A DNA stretch of 64,000 bases, taken from a virus. The notes below the pieces were generated by a model. That model was not told the DNA's origin. It saw only the letters and a program-made list of their open reading frames with translations, and searched no databases. The stretch is from positions 1 to 64,000 of the IMG/VR virus record IMGVR_UViG_3300027963_000035, one strand, 5' to 3'. This document shows positions 44,127-51,351 of the stretch, one piece after another (positions within the stretch are counted from its first letter, which is position 1; each line of letters starts with the position of its first letter). The position numbers and the translations under genes were made by a program.

Positions 44127-44408
44127 TTGAAAAGTTATAAGGAATACCTCCTGGCAGAAGGTGCTAAAAAAGATTCTGACAAGAGGTCTAAAGATAAAGA
44201 TGATACGAGTCAAAACTCTGCCATAATGGAGTTGGCAGAGAAGCTTCAGAGTGTTTTTAAGAAATATAGCTTGATAACTAGACGAGCTGCTTGGAATAAA
44301 CTTAACACAAAAAAGGGGGATGAGGCAATTGATGACCTCATCAAGAACCCCGCAAGATCCTTAAATGCTTTTAAAAAGCTATCTAATCAAGGAAATCAAG
44401 GAAAATAA
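44127..44408 (+). CDS. Capsid-targeted protein, 93 aa
   Basis: Starts at TTG 44127 immediately after the upstream TAA, giving (M)KSYKEYLLAEGAKK, with Leu-Ala-Glu at residues 9-11 as probable prohead cleavage site. The remainder is Lys/Asp-rich (KKDSDKRSKDKDDTSQNSAI) then helical (MELAEKLQSVFKKYSLITRR). Downstream partner of 43776-44126 in a two-gene unit of predicted internal head proteins. Confidence 0.68.
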   Translation: MKSYKEYLLAEGAKKDSDKRSKDKDDTSQNSAIMELAEKLQSVFKKYSLITRRAAWNKLNTKKGDEAIDDLIKNPARSLNAFKKLSNQGNQGK

Positions 44409-44467
44409 AGCTTAAAATTATTTTTTGAACCCCAGAACCATAAATAATTATAGATCAAGGAGGATCT

Positions 44468-45142
44468 ATGAAAAGGATTTCATGGGTTTTATTAATTCTG
44501 TTTTTAGGGTCTTTCGGCCAGATTGACTGTCTTTATCCAAATCCCCTTTTTGCTAGTAACATTAACCCTGTTGCTAGTTATGAGGGGGAGGAAGATGAAG
44601 ATCTTTCGAATGTCCAGGTCCCTATACCATTCGAAGATCGTGTGCCAAACAGAACTGGTATCCAGTGCGTTTGGTGCAGCTTCGAAACAATTGCAAGGTA
44701 TGCGAAGGAAACACGGTTGTATGATTTAACAAGAATGAAAGAATACCAAAGCTATGCAGGCCCCAGTGCTGCTAGGGCTATGCTTGAAAGATTCAGCGTT
44801 AAGCATGAAATGACAACGAAGGGTGATAGAAATTTATTGATAAAAGGCTGCCAAATTGAACGTAGAGGCGCTGTTTTTGCTGTTCCTGGCCACATGATGA
44901 CAATGGTTCATTATGATGAAAAGGCCGGAGTAGTAAAATATATCAATAATAGCGATCCTCAACTTAAGATTAGAACTTGGAATATGAACGAGTTCAACAA
45001 AAGGTGGGATGGCTGGGCAGCTATCATCTATGCAAAAGAAGACATAATACCTAACAAATACAGGGTATTAGAATTGCCAATAATCGACAGGAATGTGTTG
45101 CAAAGAGAATATAGCAAAGACTATATTTTAATGCCAAGATAA
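44468..45142 (+). CDS. Exported cysteine-protease-like protein
   Basis: A strong AAGGAGG ribosome site precedes ATG 44468. The 224-aa product has a Sec signal peptide (MKRISWVLLILFLGSFGQID). The mature part carries a papain/C39-like arrangement: Cys in GIQCVWCSFETIARYAK (about residue 65-80), His in VPGHMMTMVHYDE (about 140) and YINNSDPQ (Asn/Asp, about 158), followed by a Trp-containing strand NKRWDGWAAIIYAK. Likely acts in the periplasm or outside the cell; substrate unknown. Followed by a strong terminator. Confidence 0.72.
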   Translation: MKRISWVLLILFLGSFGQIDCLYPNPLFASNINPVASYEGEEDEDLSNVQVPIPFEDRVPNRTGIQCVWCSFETIARYAKETRLYDLTRMKEYQSYAGPSAARAMLERFSVKHEMTTKGDRNLLIKGCQIERRGAVFAVPGHMMTMVHYDEKAGVVKYINNSDPQLKIRTWNMNEFNKRWDGWAAIIYAKEDIIPNKYRVLELPIIDRNVLQREYSKDYILMPR

Positions 45143-45150
45143 CGAATGGA

Positions 45151-45185
45151 GCCGATCAATTATTTTTTAGTTGATCGGCTTTTTT
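45151..45185 (+). terminator. Rho-independent terminator
   Basis: A perfect 9-bp stem gccgatcaa / ttgatcggc with an 11-base loop and TTTTTT tail, directly after the exported cysteine-protease-like gene. It overlaps the 3' end of the convergent minus-strand gene. Confidence 0.92.
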
Positions 45186-45716
45186 CTTCATTTTAGTCTT
45201 GTATTTTAGATTTTCCTGACGTCGGGAAAATGGTGTGGGTGGTAGGTCATTTATGCTCATGTGAGGATCGGCAGAATACTCGCTTGCTTTTGGACTGCGC
45301 TCATTTTCTGGATCTGGCATACTCTGATTTACGAATCCTTCTTTTTTATTATAGTCGAGGTGATGAAACACATCATCCATATACTCGCCTGCTAAATTTA
45401 GTTTTGATTTAATCCAGTCTTTTAGTTCTTTTTCTTTATCAAGTATCTTTTCTATTTCTTTTGCTTTTTCATGGATGCTTCTCAAATCTCCCATTGCCAT
45501 TTTGTTATTGTCTTCGTTCTGTTGTTTATAGTATTTTAAATAATCAAGAACGGTATTAAGATAATCCTCGGTGTGAGTTAGTTTTGCTTTAACCCAATCT
45601 TCGAGTTCTACATTTGGCTTGACTATACCTAATAATTTTTCACTGTATTGAACTATCTTGTGAACATCATTTTTTGAATGTTCGAGATTTTCTAAGAATG
45701 TTTTGAAGTTAAGCAT
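45156..45716 (-). CDS. Capsid-targeted-like protein with two DWxKxKL repeats
   Basis: A 186-aa protein beginning MLNFKTFLENLEHSK, a looser version of the targeting motif. It contains two copies of a ~45-residue helical unit: VELEDWVKAKLTHTEDYLNT-VLDYLKYY (about residues 38-65) and KELKDWIKSKLNLAGEYMDD-VFHHLDYN (about 98-125). A unit of the ELxxWVxxK(I/L)xxxxxYLxxVxDYL type occurs in many phage virion proteins. The C-terminus is polar (NERSPKASEYSADPHMSIND). Possibly an internal virion component. Confidence 0.62.
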   Translation of the reverse strand: MLNFKTFLENLEHSKNDVHKIVQYSEKLLGIVKPNVELEDWVKAKLTHTEDYLNTVLDYLKYYKQQNEDNNKMAMGDLRSIHEKAKEIEKILDKEKELKDWIKSKLNLAGEYMDDVFHHLDYNKKEGFVNQSMPDPENERSPKASEYSADPHMSINDLPPTPFSRRQENLKYKTKMKKKADQLKNN

Positions 45717-45747
45717 ATTTTATCTATTGTTTTCTCTCTATTATTTT

Positions 45748-46365
45748 ATGCAGAAAAAAGAACTATTATTGGTGATTACACACTATAGAGAAAATAATGT
45801 TTTAGTTGATACATTGAATACTAATAAGAGAATACAAAAAATAGACCTACAGTTATACAAAGATATAAATAATCTTTTTTCTCTAGGATCTATTAGAAGC
45901 GGATATAGAAAAAATCCCCATATTTATATGGATCCTCTTTACTATAATCATCAATTCTGTTTTGCTCCTTTATTAAATTTTTGTAAATTTATTTATCTTG
46001 TAAATAAGCCAAGATTAGTGATGCCAAATCTAATCGGGAACAAAACGTACAGCTCAGAGTCGTGTTTAAACTATTATTGTTTTAGGCTTCGCAAGATCTA
46101 TGAAATGATAAGAAAAACTCCCAAGCAAAACTTTAAAGTCTATTTTGACGAGGAGTTTACCCTACCTGAAACTTACAAAAAAATTCAAGAGTTCTTAGAT
46201 TTAAAAGAAGAATTTAATATCAGAAAAGAAAATAGTGTTGCTGACTTTAATATCAGCAACACTATTCTTGAAAAAGCAAATGAGTGTTATGAAAAATATA
46301 GGTTTAAAATCAAGGGGCTACAGGGGCAGGAGCAGGAGCACCGCCTCTTGGAGCCATTGGCATAG
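45748..46365 (+). CDS. Sulfotransferase-like protein lacking a clear PAPS loop
   Basis: ATG 45748 (MQKKELLLVITHYRENNVLV) is chosen; the earlier frame is a hydrophobic leader translation. The 205-aa product has FIYLVNKPRLVMPNLIGN followed by YYCFRLRKIYEMIRKTPKQN, FKVYFDEEFTLPETYKKIQE and FLDLKEEFN, an order resembling the later half of sulfotransferases (arginine/serine segment, then the E-x-L...FLxL end). The N-terminal PxSGTT loop is absent, so it may be degenerate or another glycan enzyme. It converges with 46310-46825, overlapping by 56 bases. Confidence 0.5.
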   Translation: MQKKELLLVITHYRENNVLVDTLNTNKRIQKIDLQLYKDINNLFSLGSIRSGYRKNPHIYMDPLYYNHQFCFAPLLNFCKFIYLVNKPRLVMPNLIGNKTYSSESCLNYYCFRLRKIYEMIRKTPKQNFKVYFDEEFTLPETYKKIQEFLDLKEEFNIRKENSVADFNISNTILEKANECYEKYRFKIKGLQGQEQEHRLLEPLA

Positions 46366-46825
46366 AAACTTGGGCATCCTGCATTTTTGGAATGTTCTCT
46401 TTCTCCTTCATTAGTCCCTTTAGAATTCCGCCAAGATAAGAAGCAACTGTTTGTCTTGGATTGGTCGAAGATGGCATACTTGCAGTTTGTGGATTTTTTT
46501 GAAGTTGATTCACAAGATCGTTTAAAACTCTTGCCGCAGAATCAAACTTCGAAGCAGGGCCGGCTAATGTATCGGCGGCTTGAGCAGCACCACCTTTGAT
46601 ACCGCCACCGTCCCAAACATTTTTTCCAAATTGCTTGGCAGCACTCCAGGCATTTTTGCCAAATGCCTTTAGGCTATCCATGAAACCTTCGTCAAGTTCC
46701 ATCTCGGGAGCGTTTTCTAAAATATATTCGGCGGGATTGATGTCCATCTCAACCATAAGTCCTGCAATGCTCTCAACTAGTGTGTCGATATTTTTTTGTT
46801 CAATAAACTCATTAAATGTTTTCAT
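46310..46825 (-). CDS. Capsid-targeted protein with Gly-rich core
   Basis: Begins MKTFNEFIEQKNIDTLVE, with the first eight positions identical in pattern to T4 MKTYQEFIAE but Gln at position 10. An AAGAGGA ribosome site is present. The 171-aa protein has DEGFMDSLKAFGKNAWSAAK then FGKNVWDGGGIKGGAAQAAD and a helix AARVLNDLVNQLQKNPQT, ending in a Pro/Ala tail. Gly/Ala-rich amphipathic segments could interact with membranes. Predicted internal head protein. Confidence 0.66.
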   Translation of the reverse strand: MKTFNEFIEQKNIDTLVESIAGLMVEMDINPAEYILENAPEMELDEGFMDSLKAFGKNAWSAAKQFGKNVWDGGGIKGGAAQAADTLAGPASKFDSAARVLNDLVNQLQKNPQTASMPSSTNPRQTVASYLGGILKGLMKEKENIPKMQDAQVSMPMAPRGGAPAPAPVAP

Positions 46826-46909
46826 TATATTCCTCTTGATTAAAAGATTATAGATTATATACTACTCTAGTCTAAATTTTTATCCATTTTTTGAAAGAAA
46901 CAAAATTTT

Positions 46910-47335
46910 ATGATTAATGCTTTGGTTGAAAGAATAAATCAAGACCTTAAAAATGAGTGGAAACATCATTGCTTTTATCTTCATAATGCAAGTAATATAG
47001 TTGGATTGCACGCAAAGGAATACAAAGAGTGGCTGTTGGAACAAGCTGCCAGTGAAATGCAACACATCGTCCAATTCTCTGATCTTATTACTGGGCTTGG
47101 GGGCTCTCCTGTAAAGGTGCCGAACGATTTTCCATCCTTGAGCGATCCAAGAGAAATTCTCGAATACGCAGCAAAAATGGAAGAAGAGGTTATAAATAAC
47201 TATTATCAGAGAATAGCTGATGCTGAAAAAATAAACGATCTTAATAGTTATTGGGTAGTTATATTTTTGGAAAAACAGATGGAAGATAGCAGGAAAGATT
47301 TGGATGAGATAAGACAGATGCTAAAAGGAATATAA
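46910..47335 (+). CDS. Ferritin-like diiron protein
   Basis: A 141-aa four-helix protein of the ferritin/bacterioferritin type. Candidate metal ligands: Glu in DLKNEWKHHCFYLHNAS (helix A), E..xxH in LLEQAASEMQHIVQFSDLI (helix B), Glu in AAKMEEEVINNYYQRIADAE (helix C) and Glu/Asp in FLEKQMEDSRKDLDEI (helix D). It lacks the length of a full 24-mer bacterioferritin (about 158 aa). Could bind iron or another metal, or protect DNA from oxidation. Its stop overlaps the next ATG by one base, implying coupling to the HAD gene. Confidence 0.78.
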   Translation: MINALVERINQDLKNEWKHHCFYLHNASNIVGLHAKEYKEWLLEQAASEMQHIVQFSDLITGLGGSPVKVPNDFPSLSDPREILEYAAKMEEEVINNYYQRIADAEKINDLNSYWVVIFLEKQMEDSRKDLDEIRQMLKGI

Positions 47336-47625
47336 TGGTTTTTTCTTTAGATTTTGACAACACTTTCACAGAAGATCCAATATTTTGGAAGTGGTTTATT
47401 CTTAAGGCAACCTCTAGAGGCCACCGAGTTTTTTGTGTAACTGCCCGGACAGAAGAACAAAAAAATATAGATGAAGTACAGGGTAGCTTTGGGTCTTCTT
47501 TGGAATTAATAGAAGATGTGATATTCTGCAATCATCTTCCTAAAAAAGATGTTGTCGATAAACTTGGTGTGAATATTGATGTCTGGATAGACGACAAGCC
47601 AGAAACAATTATATTCGGTTTATAA
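47335..47625 (+). CDS. HAD-like hydrolase, small
   Basis: A 96-aa protein with a compact HAD fold: FSLDFDNTFTEDP (motif I, D-x-D nucleophile), VFCVTARTEEQKN (motif II Thr), HLPKKDVVDKLG (Lys) and DVWIDDKPETI (motif III/IV Asp-Asp). It is a cap-less phosphatase, near the minimum size for the family. Substrate could be a nucleotide or phospho-sugar; phage HADs are often 5'-nucleotidases. Cotranscribed with the ferritin-like gene. Confidence 0.82.
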   Translation: MVFSLDFDNTFTEDPIFWKWFILKATSRGHRVFCVTARTEEQKNIDEVQGSFGSSLELIEDVIFCNHLPKKDVVDKLGVNIDVWIDDKPETIIFGL

Positions 47626-48412
47626 TTCTCTTTGCAATCTTGGACACATACTCTAAAGAAGGGGTGTGGTCCATTTTAGATAAAAGATTTATTGGATTAT
47701 CGGATGCCATGGAGAAATTCATATCATTACTTTTATATAGTTTTTTATTAAACATGGGATTAACTCCATGCCTATAGCTTATTATATCTTTTAATTGACT
47801 CTCTATTAGATTTCCTTCGATATCATTACTGGCTAATATTTTACTGACTTTATGTTTGCACAAAGTCGCAAATAATGCCACTTTATCAACTTGATATTTG
47901 TTTGGATCCAATCCCACCATTTGACATAATATTGCCATATCCTTAAAGAAATTTAATGATAATTCATTAAAAACAAACACTTCACCCAGATTAAGCCATT
48001 TATCCATTTCATTTTTTGATAGTCTAATTAATTTGGCATATCTTTTATTATAAACAAAGTCAGGATCAATAGAAAATATAAATTGTTTATCTTGTATTTT
48101 TATATCTTTTTGTATGACTGTATCGGGATCTAGTACGGTCACGGGTAAACTTAGTATGTTGTTCTCCATAAGAGTGTAAAGAGAACCCCATTTATTTAAT
48201 TTGAGTATACCTGTTTCTCTGCCTATATTTTTATGAATATATTTATTGGCATGTGTTGAAAGATTTTTATTATTTTTAAGATACTCTTTGTCTGCCTGAG
48301 CCACCGATATATATAGATTGTCCTCTAGACCCAATACCTTGAAGCTTTCTATCAATAATTCTAGTTGCCAATTATGGTAGTAAGAATCTTCTACCGAGAC
48401 AAAATAATTCAT
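47609..48412 (-). CDS. Glycosyltransferase-like protein
   Basis: A 267-aa protein with a GT-A-like N-terminal half: MNYFVSVEDSYYHNWQLELL, then LPVTVLDPDTVIQKDI with a D-x-D-type metal site (about residue 92-95), and FIFSIDPDFVYNKRY. GEVFVFNELSLNFFKDM follows, resembling the acceptor side of family 8-like transferases. The ATG overlaps the end of the upstream SprT-like gene (ATGA). Sugar and acceptor unknown. Converges with the HAD gene, overlapping by 17 bases. Confidence 0.6.
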   Translation of the reverse strand: MNYFVSVEDSYYHNWQLELLIESFKVLGLEDNLYISVAQADKEYLKNNKNLSTHANKYIHKNIGRETGILKLNKWGSLYTLMENNILSLPVTVLDPDTVIQKDIKIQDKQFIFSIDPDFVYNKRYAKLIRLSKNEMDKWLNLGEVFVFNELSLNFFKDMAILCQMVGLDPNKYQVDKVALFATLCKHKVSKILASNDIEGNLIESQLKDIISYRHGVNPMFNKKLYKSNDMNFSMASDNPINLLSKMDHTPSLEYVSKIAKRIINRI

Positions 48413-48843
48413 ATTATTTCTTGATCTGTTCCTCTGCTACAATATCTTTTTTTACTGCACATGGTTGATTCATCTACGTTACTCATTCCATCTGTGCTTA
48501 ATAGAAAGTATCTCTGATATAGTCTATAGACTTCGCTATATGCAACTCCCCATGATGCATCGTGGGAAAAATCATCGAATTTGTCTTGACTATCCAAGTT
48601 ATCTAGTAGATGATTCCAAGCACGGGCATGTGCCCATTCATGTAAAAGAGTGTCTATAGCAGAATCTTCTGGCAGATCTCTGTTAATTCTTATAAAGAAT
48701 TTCTTTTTATATTTTACACAATCTCCATCAAGACATCTTCCCATTGCCACTCTTCTAACGCTGATTTCATACGCTAAAGGGCAATGCTTTTTAAGAATTT
48801 TAACTACATCTTTGTAATCTGTAAATTTATTTTTCATTTTCAT
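48409..48843 (-). CDS. SprT-like zinc metalloprotein
   Basis: A 144-aa protein with the zinc-protease signature LLHEWAHARAWNH (HExxH, about residue 65-77), preceded by FFIRINRDLPEDSAIDTL and followed by DASWGVAYSEVYRLYQRY, as in SprT/M48-like minigluzincins. A GGGAG ribosome site precedes the ATG. It might be a small peptidase acting in the infected cell. Upstream is the 224-base gap with an inverted repeat. Confidence 0.78.
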   Translation of the reverse strand: MKMKNKFTDYKDVVKILKKHCPLAYEISVRRVAMGRCLDGDCVKYKKKFFIRINRDLPEDSAIDTLLHEWAHARAWNHLLDNLDSQDKFDDFSHDASWGVAYSEVYRLYQRYFLLSTDGMSNVDESTMCSKKRYCSRGTDQEII

Positions 48844-48939
48844 GATCTCCCTATTATATCTTAATCGAGCCTGGAATAAAACACTATTGTATTTAGATTT
48901 ATTGGGATTAACTTTAATGTTTAAATATAATTAAATAAT

Positions 48940-48984
48940 TTTTTTGTCGTAAGTGCTTTTAAAATAAGGACTTACGACAAAAAA
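48940..48984. repeat. 15-bp perfect inverted repeat in intergenic gap
   Basis: Arms ttttttgtcgtaagt (48940-48954) and acttacgacaaaaaa (48970-48984), with a 15-base AT-rich centre. The T-runs lie at the outer 5' edge of each arm, so it is not a normal terminator on either strand. It lies about 84 bases upstream of the Sm-like gene and 96 bases upstream of the SprT-like gene start, so an operator, a 5'-leader hairpin or an origin element are possible. Confidence 0.85.
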
Positions 48985-49067
48985 CAATTGCTATTGAAAA
49001 GCATTGAATTGTGGTGTATTCTAATTTGTGAATTGAATAATTTATACTTTAAATAGAAAGAAATTAA

Positions 49068-49349
49068 ATGGAGATCAAAGTTTTGAAGCTCGTGAGTGGA
49101 GAAGAATTCATATGTGCATTGGAGGCAAAAGATGATTTCTATGTAGCCATCAAGCCCCAAAAGTTCCTTATGACCCAGAATGGAATCGCAAGTATGCCCT
49201 TGATTCCATACTCGAAAGATGAAAAGTATTTGATTCACAAGAGCCATGTGATATTGACATGCGAGCCAGATGATGATATCAAAAACGTCTATAACTCAGA
49301 GCACGGTACAGGCGTTGTAATTGCAAAAAATAGTATAATAAAGGGTTGA
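49068..49349 (+). CDS. Sm-like protein
   Basis: A 93-aa protein with an Sm/Lsm-type small barrel pattern: MEIKVLKLVSGEEFICALEA, FYVAIKPQKFLM, GIASMPLIPYSKDEKYLIHK, SHVILTCEPDDDIKNVY. Phage genomes often encode this V-L-x-L-xSGEE type protein; RNA binding is suspected from the fold but unproven. It heads a three-gene plus-strand unit with the zinc-ribbon and DUF3445-like genes. Confidence 0.7.
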   Translation: MEIKVLKLVSGEEFICALEAKDDFYVAIKPQKFLMTQNGIASMPLIPYSKDEKYLIHKSHVILTCEPDDDIKNVYNSEHGTGVVIAKNSIIKG

Positions 49350-49351
49350 AA

Positions 49352-49825
49352 ATGCCAAAAAAGATTTGTGATAAATGCAAAAAAGAAAATGGTGTAAGAG
49401 CCAGAAGATGTAAATTTTGTGATGCCGGCTTTGCATTTAAAATAAAAAAAGATAAGCCCAAGGCAACTAGAATAGACTGGAAGGAGCTCCAAAGCGGAGA
49501 CATTATAAAAGTTTTGGGTGGTGGTCCAATATGGAAAACATCCGACAGCCCTTCTTCTAAAACAGAGGTGGAGGAATATGATGATGAAGACGATGATGAC
49601 AACGAAGATGAAGATGGTTCTTCGAACTTAAAAAATAAAACACGTGACAAAATTTTAATGGGTTATCGTGGAAAGTTCAAAGTTTTTAGATTAGATCAAA
49701 ACGGAATAGTCGCCTATGGAATAGAAAAGAATTCTGGCTATTGTCATATTTGGATGGCTGAAGAAAAATTAATTGATGGTAAATTATTAAAGAGGCCTCA
49801 CAGGATAACCAAAGTTGCATGGTAA
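49352..49825 (+). CDS. Zinc-ribbon protein with acidic linker
   Basis: ATG 49352 with an AAAGGG ribosome site is preferred to TTG 49346. The 157-aa product begins MPKKICDKCKKENGVRARRC-KFC, a two-knuckle zinc ribbon (CxxC...CxxC). WKELQSGDIIKVLGGGPIW then starts a small beta barrel that is interrupted by an Asp/Glu run (EEYDDEDDDDNEDEDG) and resumes as MGYRGKFKVFRLDQNGIVAY. Possibly a nucleic-acid or ribosome-associated protein. Overlaps the next gene by 7 bases. Confidence 0.62.
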   Translation: MPKKICDKCKKENGVRARRCKFCDAGFAFKIKKDKPKATRIDWKELQSGDIIKVLGGGPIWKTSDSPSSKTEVEEYDDEDDDDNEDEDGSSNLKNKTRDKILMGYRGKFKVFRLDQNGIVAYGIEKNSGYCHIWMAEEKLIDGKLLKRPHRITKVAW

Positions 49826-50571
49826 ATCATGCTTATATTAAGGGGTTTAGCACTTTACCTGATTTAAAGAAGATAAACCCAGAACAGGTCTTTGAAAAAG
49901 ACAGAAAAGATTCTGAATTTATACAAAAAGAAAAAAGAATTGCTCTATCTCAGCAAGAATTCTTTTTTGAAAACCACATATCTGAAGATATATATGAGTC
50001 CTGCGAAAGGTTCATACTGGATAATTACCCCATAAGTCTACAGAGTGGAAAATATATCGATATAGCCAGAGAAATAGATGAAGATCTAATAATTCATAGG
50101 ATAAAAAATAATAAAGATTGGATGGCTAGTGGACATGTCTGCTTCCCCAGTAGTTGGAATCCGGCTGAAAAAATAGGCATGTCTTTTGATGAGTTGCATT
50201 CTCCAGTTCCAATGAGTTTAAAAAATAGCACTAAAATAGTTAATGCAATAATAAACTCTGGGATATTTGAAAGATATCTTTGGAGTGTGGTTCATGAGAG
50301 GAAATATAACTATCATCCAAGGTTTCCATTCATAAATTTTGACAAGAATGACCCTAAGGTTTTTATAAAAATAGAAAGACAAGTCACCGTAGGATTCCCA
50401 GATAAGGGTTTTTGTCTTTTTATTTTAAGACAGTACCTGATTGATGAAGAGGATATAGACAAAGAAAGCTTGATTAAAACAATAAATAATATGACAGAAG
50501 AGCAAAAAAAATATAAAGGTCTGTCAGATTCTAAAGATTTAATTGACTATCTTGGGCAAAATATTTCTTAA
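49819..50571 (+). CDS. DUF3445-like (heme-dependent oxidative N-demethylase-like) protein
   Basis: A 250-aa protein following the DUF3445 pattern: DIAREIDEDLIIHRI, then DWMASGHVCFPSSWNPAEKI with GMSFDELHSPVPMS, then LWSVVHERKYNYHPRFP, and VFIKIERQVTVGFPDKGFCL near the end. In bacteria this family includes the catalytic heme subunit of an oxidative N-demethylase. It is unusual in a phage. The substrate here is unknown; a role in modified-nucleobase or amino-acid metabolism is only speculation. Converges with the patatin gene, overlapping by 33 bases. Confidence 0.75.
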   Translation: MVNHAYIKGFSTLPDLKKINPEQVFEKDRKDSEFIQKEKRIALSQQEFFFENHISEDIYESCERFILDNYPISLQSGKYIDIAREIDEDLIIHRIKNNKDWMASGHVCFPSSWNPAEKIGMSFDELHSPVPMSLKNSTKIVNAIINSGIFERYLWSVVHERKYNYHPRFPFINFDKNDPKVFIKIERQVTVGFPDKGFCLFILRQYLIDEEDIDKESLIKTINNMTEEQKKYKGLSDSKDLIDYLGQNIS

Positions 50572-51351
50572 AGATTTTTTGTCATGTATCGTGTATTCTT
50601 TTCTTCCATACTGTACACCATTTTTGCACTGATTAAAATATACTGAATCAAAGAATAGTTTATCTGGTTCTACTAAATAAATTTCTATATCATTATTATT
50701 TAAATGTTGATTTATATCTCTTATCATTATCTCATACAAACTAATATCGAGTGCTCTAAAGGCCATTTCTAATGGCTTTAAAATTCCCTTTGCGCCTTCC
50801 CAATAAGAAAGAGTTAAAGGTCTACCCATTATCACATATATTTCGTTATATCCTAAATCTATGCATTGTTTTAATGGCGCTAATTGGCGACTGCCGGCAT
50901 CAACCCAGCCGTTTCTATCTTCTACTAGTCCTGTAATTGCAACGCTTGAAAGCACATTTTCCTTAAACTCATCTGCTGTTATTCCTTTATTGGAAACATA
51001 CATCATCTCTCCAGAATGAATATTTAACTTAGAAACTATACTTTCACATACTGGGGTGTTCTTTAATGCGTTGGAAACTATTTTTTCCATTGGTTTTTGA
51101 TTTAACATCCCTGTTTTTCTCCAGGGAAAGTAATTAATCCCAAAAACATCAAATATGTTTTTTATATTAGACCACATATCTGCAACACCTTGTGGCCCCA
51201 AATAAGCATAACTAGCTGCGCATATACTCCCAGAACTGATCCCTATTGTTAATTCTGGTTTTATATTACTCTCATATAGAGATAAAGCTATTCCCGCTTG
51301 TATACTTCCTCTAGCTCCTTCTCCCGTAAAACAAAAAGCAGTTCTTTTCAA
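50539..51351 (-). CDS. Patatin-like phospholipase
   Basis: A 270-aa patatin-type acyl hydrolase. Oxyanion loop FTGEGARGSIQAG (about residues 8-20), nucleophile elbow IGISSGSICAASYAY (GxSxG, Ser about 40) and catalytic Asp in NGWVDAGSRQLAPL (about 157, D-x-G form). The family cleaves acyl chains from phospholipids; bacterial phage examples may help lysis or act during entry. ATG overlaps the stop of the upstream capsid-targeted gene (51348-52004). Confidence 0.88.
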   Translation of the reverse strand: MKRTAFCFTGEGARGSIQAGIALSLYESNIKPELTIGISSGSICAASYAYLGPQGVADMWSNIKNIFDVFGINYFPWRKTGMLNQKPMEKIVSNALKNTPVCESIVSKLNIHSGEMMYVSNKGITADEFKENVLSSVAITGLVEDRNGWVDAGSRQLAPLKQCIDLGYNEIYVIMGRPLTLSYWEGAKGILKPLEMAFRALDISLYEIMIRDINQHLNNNDIEIYLVEPDKLFFDSVYFNQCKNGVQYGRKEYTIHDKKSLRNILPKIVN

